Source: Vibrio viridaestus
Lineage (GTDB): Bacteria; Pseudomonadota; Gammaproteobacteria; Enterobacterales; Vibrionaceae
Length of the DNA: 64,000 bases
Direction of reading: 5' to 3'
Assembly: GCF_003856525.1 (NCBI RefSeq)
Contig: NZ_RJVQ01000004.1
Span: 124,001 to 188,000, forward strand
The first letter of the stretch is position 1. Every line of letters begins with the position of its first letter. The notes beneath the pieces were generated by a model. That model made no database searches, was not told the origin of the DNA, and was given only the letters and a program-made list of their open reading frames with translations. The translations under genes were made by a program, and so were the position numbers. Positions 38,465 to 47,249 of this stretch are shown piece after piece.

Positions 38465-39832
38465 TTAGCGAATAACAAGATAAATCGTACGATCGCCTCG
38501 TTGGATATTGAGAGCCAATACCCCTTTGGTTTTTTCTAAGATTTTACGCAGTTCTGCGATGTTTTTCACTCTCTGACGGTTTACGCCAATGATGATGTCA
38601 TCTTTTTGCAGTTGGTATTGTGCTGCGAGTGAGTCTTTTTGGACATCAACAACTTTGACACCTTCAATTTTATCTGCTGGTGTTGTGTTAGCTAATTCAG
38701 CCCCTGCAAGACCCTCATGTAGATCATCCGCCTGAGTTTTCGTTTCTGTTTGCTCGCCGAGAGTAACATCAAATGTTTTCTCATCGCCGTCACGCAGTAC
38801 ACCCAATGTTACTTTTTTACCTGCGCCTAGCGTTGCGACTTTGGCTCGGAGTTCAGCAAAGGTATCAATCGTTTTTCCATTGATAGAGGTAATAATATCA
38901 CCCGCTTTTAAACCTGCTTTATCAGCAGCGCTATCAGGTACAACTTGACTTACGAATGCCCCTTTACTTGAGTCATAGCCCATAGCTTGAGCAAGCTCTG
39001 ATGTTACTTCTCCACCCTGAACACCTAACATTCCGCGTTTGACTTCACCATATTGGAGAATTTGCGAGGTGAGATTTTCCATCATATTTGAAGGAATCGC
39101 GAATCCGATACCGACGTTACCCCCGTTAGGGCCGAGAATTGCGGTATTAATACCGATAAGCTCGCCATGAAGGTTAACCAAAGCACCACCTGAGTTACCA
39201 CTATTAATAGCAGCATCAGTTTGAATGAAGTTCTCGAAGTTTTCGATATTCAGGCCGCTACGTCCTAGTGCAGAGACAATACCTGATGTTACCGTTTGAC
39301 CAAGACCAAATGGGTTACCGATAGCTACGGCAAAATCACCCACTTTCAATTTATCTGAATCAGCGACTTTTATTTGAGTCAGGTTCTTAGCATCTTCTAA
39401 CTGAATAATGGCGATATCGGACATTTTATCACCACCAACCAGTTTGGCTTTGTATTCCCTACCATCATGCAATTTAACTTTAATCTTTTCGGCGCTGTTG
39501 ATTACATGATAATTAGTGACGACATAACCTTTCTTGGCATCAATAACGACGCCTGAACCTAACGCTTTAAATGGACGTTCCTGAAGCTGTTCGGTAGGGA
39601 AATTCGGGCCGAAGAAAAACCGAAACTGTTCTGGGATTTGTTGGTGAGAAACCTGAGTGCCCTCAACAGCAATGGTTACAACAGCGGGAGTCACTTTTTC
39701 AAGCATCGGTGCGAGGCTTGGCATTTGTTCTCCGTCAACGGCTAGAGGAAGCGCTGCTGATGCAGTTATTGGTGTTAATGCAGAACTAAGACAGATTGAT
39801 AGGGCAGTTAATGCAAGCAAAGGTTTTTTCAT
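38465..39832 (-). CDS. degQ: Periplasmic serine endoprotease DegQ (HtrA family)
   Basis: Periplasmic quality-control protease/chaperone, 455 residues. The signal peptide is cleaved after ITASA (about residue 26). The catalytic triad is His109 (NYHVI), Asp139 (SDIAII) and Ser214 (GNSGGAL). Two PDZ domains follow (GAFVSQVVPDSAADKAGLKAGDIITSING, and the C-terminal one ending IYLVIR). The short LA-loop (about 60-85, Gln-rich) fits DegQ rather than DegP, but the two cannot be separated with certainty. The degQ-degS order is standard. Confidence 0.95.
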   Translation of the reverse strand: MKKPLLALTALSICLSSALTPITASAALPLAVDGEQMPSLAPMLEKVTPAVVTIAVEGTQVSHQQIPEQFRFFFGPNFPTEQLQERPFKALGSGVVIDAKKGYVVTNYHVINSAEKIKVKLHDGREYKAKLVGGDKMSDIAIIQLEDAKNLTQIKVADSDKLKVGDFAVAIGNPFGLGQTVTSGIVSALGRSGLNIENFENFIQTDAAINSGNSGGALVNLHGELIGINTAILGPNGGNVGIGFAIPSNMMENLTSQILQYGEVKRGMLGVQGGEVTSELAQAMGYDSSKGAFVSQVVPDSAADKAGLKAGDIITSINGKTIDTFAELRAKVATLGAGKKVTLGVLRDGDEKTFDVTLGEQTETKTQADDLHEGLAGAELANTTPADKIEGVKVVDVQKDSLAAQYQLQKDDIIIGVNRQRVKNIAELRKILEKTKGVLALNIQRGDRTIYLVIR

Positions 39833-39952
39833 CCTAAACTCCTCTGGTATTGGGTTGCCTGTTGTTATTCCATGTTTGTGCGTAACTGAATAACTTCAAT
39901 GGCAGAGATGTGAGTTATGACTCAAAAACCTTTGCAAAGTTCACATAATTTT

Positions 39953-40408
39953 CTAACTTGCTTGTGCTTTGACAACGTCTTCTGAACGAATTATTTGTAA
40001 TTCATCGTTTTTAAACAAGCCAGTAGCACCGTTTGCATAATCTTTTGGTTGCTCTTCTGTTTCTGGATCAGGCTGGGCTTTTGATGCATCATTTGACTGA
40101 TTATGCTTAGCCGCAGTTTTAACAAATGGATTGTCCTGCTCAGGTAAGTTAGGCACTAACTCTTTAGAAGTTTGTGCAAGGTGTTGGTAGAGTTTAGTGT
40201 AATCCTTACCGATGGTATCAAGCATCTCTGCTGTTTGGGCAAAATGATCAACGAGTTCTTGTCGTTGCTGTTCAATGGCAAATTTTGCGCTGTCTAATTC
40301 TTTTTGTAGGGATTTTTGATTTTTGTATTGAGGTGTAGTGATACGAGCGACCACAACGCCGACGATACAACCTACTAAAAGACCCACAATGGCGTAAATC
40401 CAAGGCAT
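39953..40408 (-). CDS. zapG: Z-ring associated protein ZapG (YhcB, DUF1043)
   Basis: 151-residue inner-membrane protein with one N-terminal span (MPWIYAIVGLLVGCIVGVVVARI) and a cytoplasmic coiled coil (about 30-90), then a polar tail. The family links division and envelope elongation. It sits next to degQ and divergent from zapE, the usual neighbourhood. Confidence 0.92.
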   Translation of the reverse strand: MPWIYAIVGLLVGCIVGVVVARITTPQYKNQKSLQKELDSAKFAIEQQRQELVDHFAQTAEMLDTIGKDYTKLYQHLAQTSKELVPNLPEQDNPFVKTAAKHNQSNDASKAQPDPETEEQPKDYANGATGLFKNDELQIIRSEDVVKAQAS

Positions 40409-40561
40409 ATGCGCTCCTTATAATGGTTTTTATTTAACATGTGATTTGCTCATTAGTTACACATGTTTTCCGACATGGTACTATGAGTTTAGATGCCAAT
40501 AAAGTGAAATAACTGCATCTACTGTAGAGCTTTTTACCCACATCTCATTTTATAAACTCTT

Positions 40562-41665
40562 ATGACACCAAAACAAAGATATGAGTCAGATTTAAAGCAA
40601 AGTCACTTTTATAAAGATGCTGCTCAGGCTCAGGCAGTCGATGCTTTAGATGGTTTGTACCAAGAATATGTGACATTTTGGAATACACCAAAGAAAAAGG
40701 AAAAATCTGGCTGGAAAAAGTGGTTCAGTCGTCCAGAAGACATTCCAGAAATGCCAAAAGGTCTGTATTTCTGGGGGGGAGTTGGCCGAGGTAAAACCTA
40801 CCTGATGGATTGTTTTTTTGATGCATTACCTTCCTCTAGAAAGTATCGAGTTCACTTCCATCGTTTTATGCATCGAGTCCATAGTGAACTAAAAACTCTG
40901 GCGCAGGTGGAAGATCCTCTCAAGGTCGTTTCGAAGCGCTTCAAACAGGAGTTTGATGTGCTCTGCTTCGACGAGTTTTTTGTGTCAGATATCACCGACG
41001 CGATGATTCTGGCCGGATTGTTGGAAGCACTATATGCCGAGGGGATTACATTAGTCGCAACGTCGAATATTCCTCCAGAAAACTTATACCGAAATGGCCT
41101 TCAGAGGGCACGTTTTCTCCCTGCTATCGCCTTAATTGAAAAGAACTGTACGGTTATGAATATTGATAGTGGTATCGACTATCGCTTAAGAACGCTCGAA
41201 AAAGCAGAGATTTACCATTACCCCCTCGATCAAGATGCTACCAGTAATATTGATAATTACTTCTCTGCTCTCGTTGGTACTGAATCTGTCCTGACTCGTA
41301 TTGAAGTCAATAATCGTGAGCTAGATATTGTGAAGGCTGCGAATGGGGTCATGCATGCGACGTTTGAACAATTGTGCCAAACTGCACGCAGCCAAAATGA
41401 TTACATAGAGTTATCTCAGCTTTATCATACGGTATTATTGAGTGACGTTCGGCAAATGTCTGTGACTATGGATGATGCAGCGAGACGCTTTATTGCTTTA
41501 GTCGATGAGTTCTATGAGCGTCATGTCAAATTGATCATCTCGGCTGAAGTTGCATTAGAGCAACTGTATTCTGGTGGACGATTGGAGTTTGAGTTTCAAC
41601 GTTGTCAATCTCGTCTCATCGAAATGCAGAGTCAGGAATATTTATCCAGAGAGCATTTGGCGTAG
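40562..41665 (+). CDS. zapE: Cell division protein ZapE (AFG1-type ATPase)
   Basis: Z-ring-associated ATPase needed under oxygen-limited or stress growth. The 367 residues contain Walker A GGVGRGKT (72-79), Walker B VLCFDEFFVSDITDAM, and a sensor region LVATSNIPPENLYRNGLQR. It is divergent from zapG with a 153-bp gap and precedes the L13-S9 operon. Confidence 0.96.
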   Translation: MTPKQRYESDLKQSHFYKDAAQAQAVDALDGLYQEYVTFWNTPKKKEKSGWKKWFSRPEDIPEMPKGLYFWGGVGRGKTYLMDCFFDALPSSRKYRVHFHRFMHRVHSELKTLAQVEDPLKVVSKRFKQEFDVLCFDEFFVSDITDAMILAGLLEALYAEGITLVATSNIPPENLYRNGLQRARFLPAIALIEKNCTVMNIDSGIDYRLRTLEKAEIYHYPLDQDATSNIDNYFSALVGTESVLTRIEVNNRELDIVKAANGVMHATFEQLCQTARSQNDYIELSQLYHTVLLSDVRQMSVTMDDAARRFIALVDEFYERHVKLIISAEVALEQLYSGGRLEFEFQRCQSRLIEMQSQEYLSREHLA

Positions 41666-41746
41666 GAATTAACGTTGAGGGGCTGTTTTACTGCAGAAAT
41701 TTGAAGAAATTTGGCAAAAAAAGATGATTTTTTCCTCTCTCTTCTC

Positions 41747-41850
41747 TATAATCCTGCGACCCACCGTTACTGCAGGCTTTTATAGCCGAGAGTGCCAACA
41801 CTCGAAGGGGTGATGAATGGGCTCTTAGACAGTGGGAGCAAGAGCTCCTT
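41747..41850 (+). promoter_or_regulatory. rplM promoter and structured leader
   Basis: The -10 hexamer TATAAT is at 41747-41752; the -35 is poor. The leader downstream holds a GAGTG-CCAA-CACTC hairpin (41790-41803) and a longer stem pairing GGGCTCTT (about 41819-41827) with AAGAGCTCC (about 41842-41850). This resembles an L13-type autoregulatory leader; that role is inferred. Confidence 0.45.
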
Positions 41851-41885
41851 GAAGTGTAAATTTAAATTAACGGGTTATTATTAGC

Positions 41886-42314
41886 ATGAAAACTTTCGTT
41901 GCTAAACCAGAAACTGTAAAACGCGACTGGTATGTTGTAGACGCTGAAGGTAAAACTCTTGGCCGTCTAGCAAGTGAAATTGCATCTCGCCTACGTGGCA
42001 AGCATAAAGCAGAATACACTCCACACGTTGACACTGGTGATTACATCATCGTAATCAACGCGGAGAAAGTTGCTGTAACAGGTAACAAAGCTGCTGCTAA
42101 AACTTACTACCGTCACTCAGAATTCCCTGGCGGCATCAAGTCAATCACTTTTGATAAGCTGATTGATCACAAGCCAGAAATGGTAATCGAGCTAGCGGTT
42201 AAAGGTATGCTACCACGTGGTCCTCTAGGCCGTGCTATGTACCGTAAGCTAAAAGTTTACGCTGGCGCTGAGCACAACCATGTTGCTCAACAACCAAAAG
42301 TACTAGACATCTAA
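41886..42314 (+). CDS. rplM: 50S ribosomal protein L13
   Basis: 142-residue early-assembly protein of the large subunit. The family motifs [19 protein letters not shown] and [22 protein letters not shown] are present. Codon bias is strong. It is first in the rplM-rpsI operon, 15 bp before rpsI, and preceded by a structured leader. Confidence 0.99.
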   Translation: MKTFVAKPETVKRDWYVVDAEGKTLGRLASEIASRLRGKHKAEYTPHVDTGDYIIVINAEKVAVTGNKAAAKTYYRHSEFPGGIKSITFDKLIDHKPEMVIELAVKGMLPRGPLGRAMYRKLKVYAGAEHNHVAQQPKVLDI

Positions 42315-42329
42315 TCGGGGATTTCGAAA

Positions 42330-42722
42330 ATGGCAGAGAATCAATACTACGGCACTGGCCGTCGCAAAAGCTCAGCTGCACGTGTTTTCATTAAACCAGG
42401 CAGCGGCAACATCGTAGTTAACAAGCGTAGCCTTGAAGAGTACTTCGGTCGTCCAACTTCATGCATGGTTGTTAAACAGCCTCTTGAACTAGTTGAAATG
42501 ACTGAGAAACTAGACCTATACATCACTGTTAAAGGTGGTGGTATTTCTGGTCAAGCTGGTGCTATCCGTCACGGTATCACTCGCGCTCTTATGGAATACG
42601 ACGAATCTCTACGTCCAGCTCTACGTGCTGCGGGTTATGTTACTCGTGACGCTCGTCGTGTTGAACGTAAGAAAGTTGGTCTACGTAAAGCACGTCGTCG
42701 TCCTCAATTCTCAAAACGTTAA
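42330..42722 (+). CDS. rpsI: 30S ribosomal protein S9
   Basis: 130-residue protein whose C-terminal tail contacts P-site tRNA. It begins [20 protein letters not shown] and ends with the Lys/Arg-rich tail [17 protein letters not shown], with the invariant final Lys-Arg. It is second in the rplM operon, followed by a terminator. Confidence 0.99.
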   Translation: MAENQYYGTGRRKSSAARVFIKPGSGNIVVNKRSLEEYFGRPTSCMVVKQPLELVEMTEKLDLYITVKGGGISGQAGAIRHGITRALMEYDESLRPALRAAGYVTRDARRVERKKVGLRKARRRPQFSKR

Positions 42723-42767
42723 TTTTTTTCGAAAAATTTTCGACAGAGTATTGTTGCAAAACGATGG

Positions 42768-42799
42768 AAAGCCCGGCACATGCCGGGCTTTTATTTTTT
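42768..42799 (+). terminator. Terminator after rpsI
   Basis: AAAGCCCGGC (42768-42777), loop ACAT, GCCGGGCTTT (42782-42791), then ATTTTTTA. Confidence 0.9.
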
Positions 42800-42920
42800 A
42801 TACAGTAATTTAGCAATCTATTTCTCCACTTCCTTTACCTTGTCAAAAAGTAGGGTTTTCTTTATTCTCGTTAAAAATGAGATTCATTCCATTTTATCTA
42901 TTCATCCATGGAGTCTCGGA

Positions 42921-43511
42921 ATGAGTGAAAGTCCTGTAAATAAGTCTCGGCGCCGTTTCTTAACCTTATCGACAGCTGTTGTAGGTGGTGTAGGCGTTGC
43001 TGCCGTTAGTATCCCATTTATTAAGTCTTGGCAACCCACATCGAGAGTGGTTAGCCTAGGCAAGCCTATAGAAGTTGATCTTAGCCATCTTGAATCTGGT
43101 CAAATGATGACGGTGGAATGGCGAGGCAAACCTATTTGGATTGTAAGGCGACCAGAAGACGTGGTATCTCGCTTAAAAGAACACGATCATCTACTCATCG
43201 ACCCGGACTCTGAGGTTGCACAGCAACCTAGATATGCACAAAACTTTTATCGATCATTAAAGCCAGAGTATTTTGTAGCAATCGGTGTCTGTACCCATTT
43301 AGGGTGTTCACCGAAGTACTTACCTGAATCTCTCAATAATCACATACCTGGAGTAAAGGAAGGGTTTTTCTGTCCGTGTCATGGGTCGTGTTTTGATATG
43401 GCAGGCCGAGTTTTTTCCGGAGGACCTGCCCCCTTGAATCTTGTTGTACCTGACTATCAGTTTATTACCGATAGCAAGATAGTGATCGGAGATGATAAAG
43501 GCGAGGTATGA
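42921..43511 (+). CDS. petA: Ubiquinol-cytochrome c reductase iron-sulfur subunit (Rieske)
   Basis: 2Fe-2S subunit of the cytochrome bc1 complex, 196 residues from ATG 42921 (GGAG upstream); a longer frame runs upstream into the rpsI terminator and is rejected. The Tat-type start SRRRFLTL (9-16) precedes the membrane anchor. Cluster ligands are Cys124 and His126 in CTHLGC (124-129) and Cys151, Cys153 and His154 in CPCHGS. Cys157 directly follows the second box (CHGSCFD), where Lys is usual. It is first in the petABC operon. Confidence 0.95.
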   Translation: MSESPVNKSRRRFLTLSTAVVGGVGVAAVSIPFIKSWQPTSRVVSLGKPIEVDLSHLESGQMMTVEWRGKPIWIVRRPEDVVSRLKEHDHLLIDPDSEVAQQPRYAQNFYRSLKPEYFVAIGVCTHLGCSPKYLPESLNNHIPGVKEGFFCPCHGSCFDMAGRVFSGGPAPLNLVVPDYQFITDSKIVIGDDKGEV

Positions 43512-43512
43512 G

Positions 43513-44772
43513 ATGAAATTTATTCGATGGCTTGATCAACGTTTACCGATCTTAAATACTCTGCGCAAACATGTAACTCAGTATCCAATTCCAAAAAATA
43601 TAAATGGATGGTATGTTTTTGGCTCATTGTTAATGTTGTGTCTCGTCATTCAACTGCTATCGGGACTTTGGTTAGCTATGTATTACCAGCCATCCGCTGA
43701 GAAGGCCTTTGATTCAGTTCAATACATTATGCGTGAGGTCAACTTTGGCTGGCTTATTCGATACATGCATACGACTGGTGCTTCAGCCTTATTTATAGCC
43801 GCATACCTGCATGTCTTTCGTAGTATGATTTATGGCTCATACCAGCGTCCAAGGGAGCTAGTTTGGTTGTTAGGAATGTGCCTTATGATTCTGTTGATGG
43901 CGGAAGCATTCCTTGGCTACTTATTACCTTGGGGCCAGATGTCTTATTGGGGGGCCAAGGTTATTCTGTCTCTGTTTGAGGCAATTCCATTTGTGGGGGA
44001 TCCGTTGGCGACTTGGGTACGAGGAGACTACCTTATTTCCGGTGTCACTCTAAATCGATTTTATGCACTACACATTATAGGAATACCTCTTATTCTTCTT
44101 GGTCTTGTCGGCTTGCATTTATTGTCTTTACACCATGTTGGTTCCAATAACCCAGATGGGATTGATACAAAAAAGAAAAAAGGTGTACAAGAAGATGTTT
44201 CCAGTCAGTTCGTTTTTCATGACGATTACACTAAAGAGTATGTATTTGTCGACTGTGTACCATTTCATCCTTATGGAACGGTAAAGGATTTAGTTGCAAT
44301 CTGTTTATTTTTACTCTGCTTTTGTTTTGTGCTGTTTTTTAATCCGACCGGCTCGGGCTTGTTTATTGAGCCTGCTAATGCGTTTATTGCTGACCCGTTA
44401 TCGACTCCCGAGCATATTGCCCCTCTTTGGTATTTTACTCCGTTTTACGCGATTCTTAGGGCAGTACCTGATAAATCAACAGGTATTATATTGATGCTCT
44501 TGGCACTCTTGCTGTTGTTTATACTTCCTTGGATTGATAGAGGAAAAGTACGATCTGTACGCTATCGCAGTATTTTCCATAGGAATAATTTAGCTATATT
44601 TGCATTCAGTTTTCTGGGGCTTGGAGTCGTAGGTCTTCTGCCATTATCCTTTTGCACTCTGTGGTTAAGTAGAGCGTTTACAATCGGATATTTTATGTAT
44701 TTTATTCTCTTAGCCGTTTATAGCAGACACGAAGTGACTAAAGAGTTACCAGAAAGGGTAAAATTCAAATGA
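43513..44772 (+). CDS. petB: Cytochrome b of the bc1 complex
   Basis: Polytopic di-haem subunit forming the Qo and Qi quinone sites, 419 residues. The axial haem ligands are His86/His100 (YMHTTG...AYLHVF) and His187/His202. The Qo motif, PEWY in mitochondria and often PVWY in beta/gammaproteobacteria, reads PLWY (304-307), an unusual Leu. The start ATG 43513 is 1 bp after the petA stop. It overlaps petC by 4 bp. Confidence 0.95.
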   Translation: MKFIRWLDQRLPILNTLRKHVTQYPIPKNINGWYVFGSLLMLCLVIQLLSGLWLAMYYQPSAEKAFDSVQYIMREVNFGWLIRYMHTTGASALFIAAYLHVFRSMIYGSYQRPRELVWLLGMCLMILLMAEAFLGYLLPWGQMSYWGAKVILSLFEAIPFVGDPLATWVRGDYLISGVTLNRFYALHIIGIPLILLGLVGLHLLSLHHVGSNNPDGIDTKKKKGVQEDVSSQFVFHDDYTKEYVFVDCVPFHPYGTVKDLVAICLFLLCFCFVLFFNPTGSGLFIEPANAFIADPLSTPEHIAPLWYFTPFYAILRAVPDKSTGIILMLLALLLLFILPWIDRGKVRSVRYRSIFHRNNLAIFAFSFLGLGVVGLLPLSFCTLWLSRAFTIGYFMYFILLAVYSRHEVTKELPERVKFK

Positions 44773-45392
44773 GGTATTGCTGGATTTTATTATGTTTGCT
44801 TTTCGGTGTTCCATGCATGGCTGACTCGCAAAGCGATGAAGTGCAGCATATCGTTCAAGGTTCTATTACGTTCAGGCAGTATTGCTCTGGGTGCCATTCC
44901 ATACAGCGGCAATCTTATGAAGATCTCGCTAGATTGGCTGGGTGGAATGATAAAGCCGCGAAAAAACAGCTCATGTTATCGAGTTCCACACAAATCACGG
45001 ACCGAAACCTTTCAGCGTTACCTGATGAGTCCGCGAAAGCCTCATTCGGAATTGTTCCCCCCGATCTTTCACTTTATGTGACTCAACATGGTTCTGAGTA
45101 TCTTTATCATTTTTTAACGGGTTTCTATCCAGATCAACATGCTCGTTTTGGTGTCAATAATAAAGTTGCTCGCAATACATTGATGCCAGATATTCTTGGG
45201 CCTTTGCAGAATATAATGTCGAAGGAAAGCTATCATAAGCTTGTGTCTGAATTAGTGTCTTACCTGAGCTACACCAGCGACCCTAGTACAATAGACAGAG
45301 AAGGAGTTGGAGTCGGAGTGTTGGTATTTCTGAGTTTACTACTCGCTCTTTGTTGGTTATTAAAGAAAGAATATTGGCGTGATGTAGAGTAA
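44769..45392 (+). CDS. petC: Cytochrome c1 of the bc1 complex
   Basis: Membrane-anchored c-type cytochrome accepting electrons from the Rieske centre. The 207 residues have a signal peptide (about 1-18), a CSGCHS haem site (Cys39, Cys42, His43), the PPDLSLYV segment, a candidate axial Met in NTLMPDIL, and a C-terminal span with a KKEYWRDVE end. It is shorter than many family members, which are often about 240-260 residues; the missing length appears to lie between the two haem-ligand segments. ATGA overlap with petB. Confidence 0.92.
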   Translation: MRYCWILLCLLFGVPCMADSQSDEVQHIVQGSITFRQYCSGCHSIQRQSYEDLARLAGWNDKAAKKQLMLSSSTQITDRNLSALPDESAKASFGIVPPDLSLYVTQHGSEYLYHFLTGFYPDQHARFGVNNKVARNTLMPDILGPLQNIMSKESYHKLVSELVSYLSYTSDPSTIDREGVGVGVLVFLSLLLALCWLLKKEYWRDVE

Positions 45393-45493
45393 TTATGCTA
45401 CTATATTGTGCTATTTTTTTAATTTTAATAACCAATGATTATATTGAAGAGTATCAATAGTCTGGTTTTATGTAAGTGTGCTGGAGGGCTCCA

Positions 45494-46129
45494 ATGGCTG
45501 TAGCTGCCAATAAACGTTCTGTGATGACTTTATTCTCAAGTGCGTCTGATTTGTACAGTCACCAAGTACGAATTGTTCTGGCTGAAAAAGGTGTTAGTGT
45601 TGAAGTTGAGTTGGTTGATGAAACAAATCTTCCTGCGGAACTTATTGAGCTAAATCCATATAAATCAGTTCCTACTCTAGTTGATCGTGAGTTAGCGCTT
45701 TACGATTCAAAAATCATCATGGAATATCTTGATGAGCGATTCCCGCACCCACCATTGATGCCTGTTTATCCAGTTGCTCGTGGTAACAGTCGTCTAATGA
45801 TTTACCGTATCGAAAGAAATTGGTACTCGTTGGCTTATAAAGTCATAAACGGTAACGCAGAAGAAGCTGAATCAGCGCGTACTAAACTGCGTAACGACCT
45901 TTTGACCTTGGCTCCTGTATTTGCTGAGTTTGAATACTTCATGAGTGAAGAGTTTAGCTTGGTTGATTGTTACCTTGCGCCGCTGCTATGGCGTCTACCT
46001 GTTCTGGGTATCGATTTGGTTGGACCTGGTTCAAAAGAGCTGAAAGTTTATATGAATCGTGTATTCGAACGTGATTCATTCCTTGCTTCATTAACTGAAG
46101 CAGAAAGAGAAATGCGTCTATCTCGCTAA
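45494..46129 (+). CDS. sspA: Stringent starvation protein A
   Basis: Glutathione-S-transferase-fold protein that binds RNA polymerase and alters transcription in stationary phase. ATG 45494 gives 211 residues beginning MAVAANKRSVMTLFSSASD, with GGAGGG upstream; an earlier in-frame TG-start is weaker. The N-terminal thioredoxin-like domain (SHQVRIVLAEKGV) has no catalytic Cys. The stop overlaps the sspB ATG region, as in E. coli sspAB. Confidence 0.95.
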   Translation: MAVAANKRSVMTLFSSASDLYSHQVRIVLAEKGVSVEVELVDETNLPAELIELNPYKSVPTLVDRELALYDSKIIMEYLDERFPHPPLMPVYPVARGNSRLMIYRIERNWYSLAYKVINGNAEEAESARTKLRNDLLTLAPVFAEFEYFMSEEFSLVDCYLAPLLWRLPVLGIDLVGPGSKELKVYMNRVFERDSFLASLTEAEREMRLSR

Positions 46130-46140
46130 TGGGTGATAGC

Positions 46141-46635
46141 ATGGATATGTCTCAAATGACGCCTAGACGTCCTTACATGTTGAGAGCTTTTTATGATTGG
46201 TTACTTGATAACGATCTTACGCCTCACTTGGTAGTCGATGCGACATTAGCTGGGGTTAGAGTGCCAATGGAGTTTGTTCAGGATGGCCAGATCATTCTGA
46301 ACGTAGCTCCAAGAGCGGTTGGTAATCTTGAACTAGGTAACGATGAAGTGCGTTTTAACGCGCGCTTTAGTGGCAAGCCTCATACAGTTATTGTGCCTTT
46401 ATTCGCAATTCAGGCTATTTACGCGAGAGAGAACGGTGCAGGTACTATGTTTGAACCTGAAGATGCCTACATATCTCAACTTGAGGAAGCTGAAGAGGCT
46501 GAAAACACACCAGAGGTGTCTTTGAGTGTGGCGACAGAGTCTGACATCGATGATTCAAATGAATCTTCAGAAGACGATGAATCTCAGGAACCGCCTAGAC
46601 CGAAAGGTAAACCTAGCCTCCGGGTGATAAAATAA
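46141..46635 (+). CDS. sspB: ClpXP protease specificity-enhancing factor SspB
   Basis: Adaptor that delivers ssrA-tagged proteins to ClpXP. About 164 residues: a folded substrate-binding domain (TPRRPYMLRAFYDWLLDNDLTPHL, then GKPHTVIVPLFAIQAIYARENG) and a flexible acidic tail, ending in the ClpX-binding motif PSLRVIK. ATG 46141 (MDMSQMTPRRP) is preferred; ATG 46129 overlapping the sspA stop is an alternative. It is followed by a terminator. Confidence 0.95.
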   Translation: MDMSQMTPRRPYMLRAFYDWLLDNDLTPHLVVDATLAGVRVPMEFVQDGQIILNVAPRAVGNLELGNDEVRFNARFSGKPHTVIVPLFAIQAIYARENGAGTMFEPEDAYISQLEEAEEAENTPEVSLSVATESDIDDSNESSEDDESQEPPRPKGKPSLRVIK

Positions 46636-46662
46636 AAAAAGCAGCCAAATGGCTGCTTTTTT
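46634..46662 (+). terminator. Terminator shared by sspB and dolP
   Basis: AAAAAAAGCAGCC, loop AAAT, GGCTGCTTTTTT, flanked by an A-tract and T-run, between the convergent genes sspB and dolP. Confidence 0.9.
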
Positions 46663-46676
46663 AGCAAAGTACTTAG

Positions 46677-47246
46677 TTAGTCACCATACTGAAAGGCTCT
46701 TATCACTTTCTTGACTCCGGATACATTACGCGCAATTTCTGTCGCTTTATCTGCATGCTTGTGTGTTACATACCCAAGCAGGAACACTTCTTTATCCTCA
46801 GTGATCACTTTAATTTTTACGCCGCTCAGTTCATGATCCGTTAACAGTTTCGTTTTAACTTTTGTTGTAATAACACTGTCTTCACCTATTGCTAGTGTCG
46901 TCAAAGGTTCTTTGATTCTGACTTGGTCATACACGTCTTTCACGCCTTTTATCTGGCGTACGTCATTCTCGAGTGACTGAAGGAGTTCTTCGTCTGGAGC
47001 CTGTCCCATCAATATGACGGAACCTCGAAATGAGCTAGCAATAATACGGGTTTTCCCACGATAAGGTGGTTTCTTCACGACACCTGTAATTTCCGACTCG
47101 ATATAGTTATCGTCCCAGATCTGCTGAGTGGTCCTTGGATCGGTCACGTAGTTCACTGTCGCTGCTGAACCTGCAATAAACAGCCCAACACAACCTGAGA
47201 GCATGAGGACTAAGCTTAAAGTAATGAGTAGAGTTAAATTTTTCAT
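46677..47246 (-). CDS. dolP: BON-domain lipoprotein DolP (YraP)
   Basis: Outer-membrane lipoprotein of 189 residues with lipobox MLSGC (Cys19) and two BON domains (about 45-115 and 125-187), binding anionic phospholipids and supporting envelope integrity and NlpD/amidase function. It is last in the minus-strand block lpoA-yraN-diaA-dolP, 3 bp after diaA. The order is the same as in E. coli. Confidence 0.95.
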   Translation of the reverse strand: MKNLTLLITLSLVLMLSGCVGLFIAGSAATVNYVTDPRTTQQIWDDNYIESEITGVVKKPPYRGKTRIIASSFRGSVILMGQAPDEELLQSLENDVRQIKGVKDVYDQVRIKEPLTTLAIGEDSVITTKVKTKLLTDHELSGVKIKVITEDKEVFLLGYVTHKHADKATEIARNVSGVKKVIRAFQYGD

Positions 47247-47249
47247 TAT

